The notes under the pieces were generated by a model. The model saw only the letters and a program-made list of their open reading frames with translations, was not told where the DNA came from and did no database searches. A stretch of 64,000 bases of DNA from Clostridia bacterium (GTDB lineage Bacteria; Bacillota; Clostridia; Christensenellales; Aristaeellaceae): positions 124,001-188,000 of the forward strand of contig JAFUDS010000005.1 in the NCBI GenBank assembly GCA_017464305.1, written 5' to 3'. Every line of letters begins with the position of its first letter. Position 1 is the first letter of the stretch. This document shows positions 59,182 through 64,000 of this stretch, in pieces. The position numbers were made by a program, and so were the translations under genes.

Positions 59182-60084
59182 TCAGCCTTTCTTCAACTTG
59201 GGCACGTGGTATTCCACGCCCGGATCATACCGCACTGTCTCCGGCGGCGTTTCCAGCAGCTCCGGATGATTCAGGCAACGCACCACGTCCGCGAAGAAAG
59301 CCGCGTAATGGGCCCCGGAGGTAATTCGTTCATCCACCGTGACGCCGATGGGCAACCACCGCTTCATCCGGGCCTTGCCCTCCGCGTCCACCGTGGCCTC
59401 CTTCAGCACGCTGCCCATGCCATAGAAGGCGCTGACATTGCCGAAATTATAGATATGATGCCATACATGGTGCAGACCGATGGAGGCGTTATTGGTAATA
59501 AACATACTGCTGTAGAAGGGCAGCTCCTTCAGGAAGGCACCGGGCACCAGCCCATAGCGATCCAGCAGTCGAACCAACCCGACGATGACGCTGGCCACGC
59601 CAGGCACCGCCAGCACCACCTTTACCAGCTTGTCGATAAACACATCTCCGCCTTCGCCCGTTCCATCACCCCGGTTAGCCTCGATGGCGGCGATCATCCG
59701 GTCCCGCACGTCAAAGAGGGTGTCGGTAGGGTCGAACTCAATCCGCACCACCGATTCCGGGCTGTCGTGGTTCTGGCTGTCCTTCAGCAGCGTGAAGGAC
59801 ACGGAAAGATTATTTCGCGAAAAGAATTGCTTATTCTTGATGAAGCGATTGATCTCCGGATGCTGGCTCACCCCCCGCACATAGGCCGCGATGATGATCT
59901 GCATAAAGGTGATCTTCTCCCCCTCCACGCCCTTTTGGGCAATGTAGCGGGAAAGCATTTCATAATCCAGCTTGTGCTCCAGGAAAACCTGGGCATCGCA
60001 TCGCATGGGCATCAGATAAGGGGTAATCTGTACCACGCCATCAATGTTCTTTAGTCTCCGTCCATCGGGTCTGCGTCCGAACAT
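59182..60084 (-). CDS. 2-oxoacid dehydrogenase E2 / CAT-like acyltransferase domain protein
   Basis: 300 residues: a stand-alone catalytic-type domain without lipoyl or E1/E3-binding domains. Similarity is clear at FLEHKLDYEMLSRYIAQKG near 33, TFMQIIIAAYVRGVSQHPEI near 59 and the end MKRWLPIGVTVDERITSGAHYAAFF near 243. The usual active-site H-R-x-x-D-G reads E-R-I-T-S-G here, so the catalytic His and Asp are missing or moved. Similar proteins are common in Clostridia and annotated as E2 subunits, but no dehydrogenase genes are nearby. Its substrate, and whether it is an enzyme, are unknown. Confidence 0.8.
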   Translation of the reverse strand: MFGRRPDGRRLKNIDGVVQITPYLMPMRCDAQVFLEHKLDYEMLSRYIAQKGVEGEKITFMQIIIAAYVRGVSQHPEINRFIKNKQFFSRNNLSVSFTLLKDSQNHDSPESVVRIEFDPTDTLFDVRDRMIAAIEANRGDGTGEGGDVFIDKLVKVVLAVPGVASVIVGLVRLLDRYGLVPGAFLKELPFYSSMFITNNASIGLHHVWHHIYNFGNVSAFYGMGSVLKEATVDAEGKARMKRWLPIGVTVDERITSGAHYAAFFADVVRCLNHPELLETPPETVRYDPGVEYHVPKLKKG

Positions 60085-60163
60085 GGTTCTTCCTTCTCCT
60101 TACTTTTCGGGGAATACCGCTCGATTCAAATCAGCTCTTCCCGAAGGGATGCATAGGGGCGAA

Positions 60164-60649
60164 TTAAAACAGCTCCGTCGCCTTTTCCAGAGCTTCCTGC
60201 TGGGCAGCCAGCAGCTGCTCAAACTGCTGCCGATAGCTGGCGGCGGTGGCCTTCAGCTCGCTGATCTGCCGAGTCAGGGCGTCCCGCTCCTCGCTCAGGC
60301 CGTCCAGCCGCTCGGTAGCCTCCGCTTCCGCCTTGGCCCGAATGGCCTCCGCGTCCTCCTTGGCCTTGCGGATGGTTTCATCCTTCACCTGCTGGGCCGT
60401 GGTCAGAATCTCCCGGAACTGGTTGGTGATTTCCTCGCTGGGCACTGCGGCAGCATTCTCCTCCGCAGCCACCGGCACCACAGGATGAACCGCCGTGGTC
60501 TTCTGGCGCAGGTCCTTAATCTCCGCCTCCATCCGCTCCATCTCATCGCAGATGTCGTCCAGGAACTCATCCACTTCCTTGGGGTTGTATCCCTTGTTTA
60601 CGTGGGAAAACTCCTTGGTGCTGATCAGATCTACTGTGACTCTTTCCAT
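60164..60649 (-). CDS. divIVA: DivIVA-domain cell-division protein
   Basis: 161 residues from the ATG at 60649 (AAAGGAGC upstream). The N-terminal membrane-binding segment reads MERVTVDLISTKEFSHVNKG and YNPKEVDEFLDDICDEMERM. Two coiled-coil regions follow, about 40-60 and 85-155 (KAKADEDAEAIRAKAEAEAT-like, then LDGLSEERDALTRQISELKA). DivIVA binds curved membrane at poles and septa and recruits partners. It follows sepF by 63 bp on the same strand. Confidence 0.92.
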   Translation of the reverse strand: MERVTVDLISTKEFSHVNKGYNPKEVDEFLDDICDEMERMEAEIKDLRQKTTAVHPVVPVAAEENAAAVPSEEITNQFREILTTAQQVKDETIRKAKEDAEAIRAKAEAEATERLDGLSEERDALTRQISELKATAASYRQQFEQLLAAQQEALEKATELF

Positions 60650-60712
60650 TTTACTGTTGCTCCTTTCCAATTTTCGATTTCTTCAATGCCCTTTTCGGGC
60701 CAGCTTCCTTGC

Positions 60713-61591
60713 TCAATATCCGCCAAAGGCACCATAGGCCCCCGCGGCGGCGGGCATGCTTCCGGTGTAAGGATTCACACCCTGGCTCCCCGCCTGGGCA
60801 GCGTTCTCCCATCCCATGGCGTTCTGGCTCACCCGGCGCTCCCTTCGCGGCTGATAGCTTTCCTCCCCGTAGGGTTGCACCTGGGGAACATAGCTTTCCG
60901 GCGCCTCATATCTCCGGGCCTGTTGCTCCGGCAGAATCTTCACCCCCGGCGGCGCGATGACCACCACCCCTACGCTGGCCAGATTCCGCACCGTGCAATG
61001 CAGGGTGAAGGCGGCTCCCGCCAGCATATCCTGGCATCGCAGGCTTTCCCCCTCGCTGCCCAGCACATCCAGGGTCACCACCAGGGTCTCCCCATTCTTC
61101 ATGCACTCGATGGCTTCGTAACAGCTTTGCAGCGAGGTGATGGCCATAATGTGCTCCACATGGGTGAAGCTATTGCCAGCATCCGGCGCGAACACCCCGG
61201 GCATGTAAGAGATGTTATCCGCTGGCGGCTGTTCCTGAAAAGCGGGCACATACCCGCTGGCGGGCTCCATCTGCCCATTGCCGCGGAACCCCTGCTGCGC
61301 CGCCTGAGCCGCGCCGTATCCATAGGGATCGCCAGCGAAGGTACTCTGCACCGGGGCCTGCCCCGTCATGGGCGGGTTCATTCCCGTGAAGCCCGTATGG
61401 GCGTAGGGAACCTGGGGCTGGGCAGCCGCGTACTCCGCTGCCTTCTCCCGGGCTAATTCCTCCTCCCGCCGGTCTCGCCGCTGCACAGGCCGATAGCAGC
61501 TGGTCCCTCCGTCCGGCCGTCGGGAGGAGGCTTCCCCTCCCCGGCCGCTCAGCAGACCTCTGATGCGGGCCTGTACATCCTTCCATGCCAT
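60713..61591 (-). CDS. sepF: SepF-like cell-division protein
   Basis: 292 residues from the ATG at 61591 (AAGGAGG 11 bp upstream). The N-terminus MAWKDVQARIRGLL is an amphipathic membrane anchor as in SepF. A long Gly/Gln/Pro-rich linker is followed by the SepF core at about 140-215: HIMAITSLQSCYEAIECMKN, GETLVVTLDVLGSEGESLRC, and TVRNLASVGVVVIAPPGVKI. SepF anchors and bundles FtsZ. A second disordered tail follows the core. It is about twice the usual size. Position between divIVA and a membrane-fusion-like gene supports the call. Confidence 0.82.
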   Translation of the reverse strand: MAWKDVQARIRGLLSGRGGEASSRRPDGGTSCYRPVQRRDRREEELAREKAAEYAAAQPQVPYAHTGFTGMNPPMTGQAPVQSTFAGDPYGYGAAQAAQQGFRGNGQMEPASGYVPAFQEQPPADNISYMPGVFAPDAGNSFTHVEHIMAITSLQSCYEAIECMKNGETLVVTLDVLGSEGESLRCQDMLAGAAFTLHCTVRNLASVGVVVIAPPGVKILPEQQARRYEAPESYVPQVQPYGEESYQPRRERRVSQNAMGWENAAQAGSQGVNPYTGSMPAAAGAYGAFGGY

Positions 61592-61694
61592 AACTGAAAT
61601 TGCCTCCTTTTTTCCTGGCTTTTTCGGAAACCGCTGATGGCGCAATCTGGCCCCCGGATGCCTCCGGGGTTCGCTGCTGTCCATCCCGTTTCCT

Positions 61695-62924
61695 TTAGAA
61701 CAGGCGTACCGTCTGCCCTTCCGCCAGCACCCCCTGCTGAATCGCGGAGATATAAACCTCCCCTTCCCGCCGGTCCAGAATGTTCACCGGGATGAAGGTC
61801 TGATATTGTCCGTCCACCACCACGACGCCTGCCATGTTATCCTGATAATAAATCGCCCGGGCGGGCACCTTTAGGGTGGATACATTGTCCCCCAGCTCGC
61901 CGGTGCAGGTACGGATATACAGGATGGGGTTCACCTTGGCCTGCACCGCCAGGCGCACCACCATCTCCCCGCCGCTGCGGGTAAAGGAAACGACCCGAGC
62001 CTTCACCGTCGTATCCTGGAAGCTTTCCAGCTTCAGCTCGTATTCCGCGCCCTCTACCGGGTTCCAATTGCTGTCCCGAACCATCATCAGCACGTACCAG
62101 TAATCATCCCGGATCATGCGATAAATGGTGGTCTTCCCCTTCTGCAGGGCGCTCTGCTCCGGCTTGTTGCCGTTGAGCATGGATCGCACCTGGGCGGGGG
62201 TAAACTGGTCATAATTGTTCACCGTCAAGCCATATTCATATCCGTCGGAATAGAAGCTGACGATCCCTTCTGTCAAGGCTGCATATTGCTTCGTCCAGGA
62301 GCTGATGCGCTGCATCTGGCTCTGCTCATCGTCGTAGAGCCGGGTCATGCGCTGATCCTCGCTGTACTTTTGCTTCAGGTAGCTCTGGCGGGCCTGAATA
62401 GCCGTTTCCAGCAGGCTCTCCTGGTTGTTCATATTTCCCCGGGCGCCACCCACGATGGCCCGCACCTCTCGAGCCCGGGTCATAACCTCGCTTTCCAGCT
62501 TCTCCATCCGGGCGTCCGTCGCCACCTCGGAACGCAGCAGCTTCAGCTGATATTCCTTAATCTGGTCCCGATAATCCTGCAGGGTGGTCATCTCCCGGGT
62601 GCTGAATCCAGAGGAATAAACATTGCAGATGGTTGTCCCCCGGAACACGGCGGCCCCTTCCTCCGCGATGTATTCAATGCTGGTCAGGCCCTCCGCGTCG
62701 TAGGGCGTTTCATCCCGAACCAGCAGGCAATCCCCCGCGTATCGGGCCCCCAGCGTCCCGGAGCTGATCTGCCCATAGGGCTCCGCCTCCGGGGTCAGGG
62801 CTGTCACCAGATACCACACCACAAAACCCAGCACCACCACGATCAGCGCGATCTGCGCCACGCTCATGCGCTTGGGCTCCTCCGGCTGCGGCGCTACGGG
62901 CTGCACCGGCTGCGGCGGCGTCAT
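61695..62924 (-). CDS. HlyD/membrane-fusion-like protein next to sepF
   Basis: 409 residues from the ATG at 62924; a TTG at 62933 also has purines upstream, so the start is uncertain. A Pro-rich cytoplasmic start is followed by one helix (about 24-43, IALIVVVLGFVVWYLVTAL). A split lipoyl/barrel-sandwich region surrounds a helical hairpin of about 100 residues (DYRDQIKEYQLKLLRSEVAT). A beta-barrel with ARAIYYQDNMAGVVVVDGQY lies near 360, as in HlyD adaptors. Such genes sit beside sepF in many Clostridia. No transporter is adjacent, so a division or envelope role is as likely as efflux. Confidence 0.78.
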   Translation of the reverse strand: MTPPQPVQPVAPQPEEPKRMSVAQIALIVVVLGFVVWYLVTALTPEAEPYGQISSGTLGARYAGDCLLVRDETPYDAEGLTSIEYIAEEGAAVFRGTTICNVYSSGFSTREMTTLQDYRDQIKEYQLKLLRSEVATDARMEKLESEVMTRAREVRAIVGGARGNMNNQESLLETAIQARQSYLKQKYSEDQRMTRLYDDEQSQMQRISSWTKQYAALTEGIVSFYSDGYEYGLTVNNYDQFTPAQVRSMLNGNKPEQSALQKGKTTIYRMIRDDYWYVLMMVRDSNWNPVEGAEYELKLESFQDTTVKARVVSFTRSGGEMVVRLAVQAKVNPILYIRTCTGELGDNVSTLKVPARAIYYQDNMAGVVVVDGQYQTFIPVNILDRREGEVYISAIQQGVLAEGQTVRLF

Positions 62925-62969
62925 CTGATACAAGGCCTCCCTCTCCTTCCCCGGAAATAATCACCCTTT

Positions 62970-62998
62970 ATCTTATCACATCCCGCAGGGGTTTGCAA
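62970..62998 (-). promoter_or_regulatory. promoter of the fusion-like/sepF/divIVA cluster
   Basis: On the minus strand TTGCAA (62993-62998) and TAAGAT (62970-62975) are 17 bp apart, about 45 bp upstream of the first gene. Confidence 0.55.
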
Positions 62999-63007
62999 AT
63001 TTCGCAA

Positions 63008-63240
63008 TTTGCGAGTGAACGAAGGGATGTTCCCCGTAGGGTGCCTTGGAGAACGTCGGTACTTAGGCGGTGGCGAGCGCGAACGCGCGAAGGCAGCGCC
63101 TTTGTACCGCTACGTTCGGAACGGGGGTTCGAAACGCCCGGAAAACTGTCCAGTGGACAGTTTTCAGTGGGAGAACGGGCGGCAGCCCCGGGCCGGAGAG
63201 CCGTTACCCCAAGGGGAACTCCCGCGCGTTCACGGCGCAA
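63008..63240 (-). repeat. dispersed intergenic element, copy 5 (reversed)
   Basis: Left end CGAAGGGATGTTCC, right end GGAACTCCCGCGCG. The flanks GTGAACG (63015-63021) and CGTTCAC (63227-63233) pair exactly, extended by TTGCG (63008-63013) with CGCAA (63236-63240) across a small bulge. Internal blocks GTCGGTACTTAG and TTTGTACCGCTACGTTCGG match copies 1-3. It carries the extra palindrome AACTGTCCAGTGGACAGTT. It lies between the purR stop and the fusion-like gene. Confidence 0.85.
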
Positions 63241-63244
63241 CGCA

Positions 63245-64000
63245 TCACCCGTTCAACCAGGACGCCGGCCGAACGATGGCTTCGGGGGCCTCGCCGGAAA
63301 GCACCTCCAGGGTCATGAGGCTCCTTTCCCCTACCACCCGCTTCTTCTCCGGGTTCACCGTGGCCATCACAAATCCCATGCCAACCACCGCCACATTGAA
63401 TTCCCGCATCAGCTCCACCATGCCCCGGGCCGTGCCGCCCCCCTTCAGGAAGTCATCCACAATCAGGGCGCGCTGGTTCTCTTTCACCGCCCGGCGGCTC
63501 AGGCTCATGGTCTCGATGTTTCCGGAGCCGGAAACATAGTTGATGTTCACCGCCGACCCCTCATACACCTTGGAGGAGTGCCGGGCGATGACCAGGGGCA
63601 CCCCCAGGGCGTTGGCCGTGGCGAAGGCCACGGGAATCCCCTTGGTCTCCATGGTCAGCACAAAATCCGCCCGCTTGTTTTCAAACTCCGTGGCCAGAAT
63701 CTCCCCCATGCGGTTCACGATCTCCGGCGTGGAAAGGATATCCGAATAATAAAGGAAATCCCCCGGCAGCACCCGCTCCGTACCGCTGAGCTGGCGGCCC
63801 AGATCAGCAATGAAGGTTCGGGCGGATTCCCGGCTATGCTGCGGGCGATAGAGCACGCCCCCCGCCGCGCCAGTAATGGTTTCAATCTCCCCCAGGTCAA
63901 ATTCCTTCGCCACCCGACGCAGAGCGTCGATATCCTCGCTGATCGTGGATTTCGCCGCGCCAAAAAGCTCGCAGAATTGGTTCAGGGTAAACATCTTCCC
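63245..64000 (-). CDS. purR: pur operon repressor PurR (partial)
   Basis: The 5' end is beyond the window; 252 codons are visible, in frame to the last base. The winged-helix part reads NQFCELFGAAKSTISEDIDA near the left end of the protein, followed by GAAGGVLYRP. The phosphoribosyltransferase-like domain has LPGDFLYYSDIL, then METKGIPVAFATANALGVPL and the PRPP loop RALIVDDFLKGGGTARGMVE. This is the Bacillus-type PurR, which binds PRPP and represses purine genes. About 25 N-terminal residues are missing by comparison with the family. It ends 5 bp from dispersed element copy 5. Confidence 0.94.
   Translation of the reverse strand, partial: GKMFTLNQFCELFGAAKSTISEDIDALRRVAKEFDLGEIETITGAAGGVLYRPQHSRESARTFIADLGRQLSGTERVLPGDFLYYSDILSTPEIVNRMGEILATEFENKRADFVLTMETKGIPVAFATANALGVPLVIARHSSKVYEGSAVNINYVSGSGNIETMSLSRRAVKENQRALIVDDFLKGGGTARGMVELMREFNVAVVGMGFVMATVNPEKKRVVGERSLMTLEVLSGEAPEAIVRPASWLNG

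Noticed and set aside
1-64000. rRNA, tRNA, prophage or intact transposase genes
   Set aside because: All intergenic gaps and frames were read and none shows the expected sequences.

Overview
The window looks like chromosomal DNA of a GC-rich member of the Bacillota (class Clostridia), probably carbohydrate-fermenting and perhaps gut- or rumen-associated. The pointers are the rplI-dnaB pair, a Bacillus-type PurR, a DivIVA/SepF division cluster, an RNase PH-RdgB fusion, strong Shine-Dalgarno sites with some TTG/GTG starts, and several near-consensus sigma-A promoters with 17-bp spacers. The genus is not resolved. Coordinates and motifs were read by eye; no similarity search was run.

Layout. 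(1) 1-585: start of dnaB and rplI. (2) 0.9-10.7 kb: an esterase, a sugar ABC importer, a divergent pair of Gfo/Idh/MocA oxidoreductases, a GH115-like glycosidase flanked by two remnants of a GGDEF gene, and a Nudix hydrolase. (3) 10.8-21.6 kb: a beta-mannan utilisation locus with sialate-O-acetylesterase-type esterase, two GH130 mannoside phosphorylases, cellobiose/mannobiose 2-epimerase, a sugar ABC importer, a LacI regulator with matching operators, and a GH113 mannanase. Imported mannobiose would be epimerised to mannosyl-glucose and split by phosphorolysis to mannose 1-phosphate and glucose. (4) 21.7-27.7 kb: a sulfur-amino-acid cluster with a MalY/PatB C-S lyase, a cyst(e)ine-type ABC importer and a Cys/Met PLP enzyme. 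(5) 28-37 kb: M28 peptidase, an Xi-class GST-like protein, an oppABCDF importer and a GNAT. (6) 37.4-44.5 kb: pgsA, an AraC regulator, queA-ruvB-ruvA, the rph-rdgB fusion and divergent ruvC. (7) 44.5-50.4 kb: a visibly AT-richer island with a TIR-TM-ectodomain protein, a membrane TrkA-N/RyR protein, a convergent transglutaminase-like protein and a two-helix membrane protein. (8) 50.5-64 kb: ftsH, a DtxR-family regulator, glpK, a large membrane-anchored beta-propeller protein, a radical SAM activase-like gene, an E2-like acyltransferase, divIVA, sepF, a membrane-fusion-like protein and purR.

Three things stand out. The TIR/RyR island is the best candidate for an undescribed signalling or defence system. 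A dispersed intergenic element of about 155-230 bp occurs five times with conserved ends, and in four copies complementary flanks close it with a different stem sequence each time; this suggests a structured RNA or an element that inserts into hairpins. Finally, a family of short GCTCCCCC-type palindromes is scattered through intergenic DNA, including one tandem array. No rRNA, tRNA, CRISPR array or intact insertion sequence was seen.
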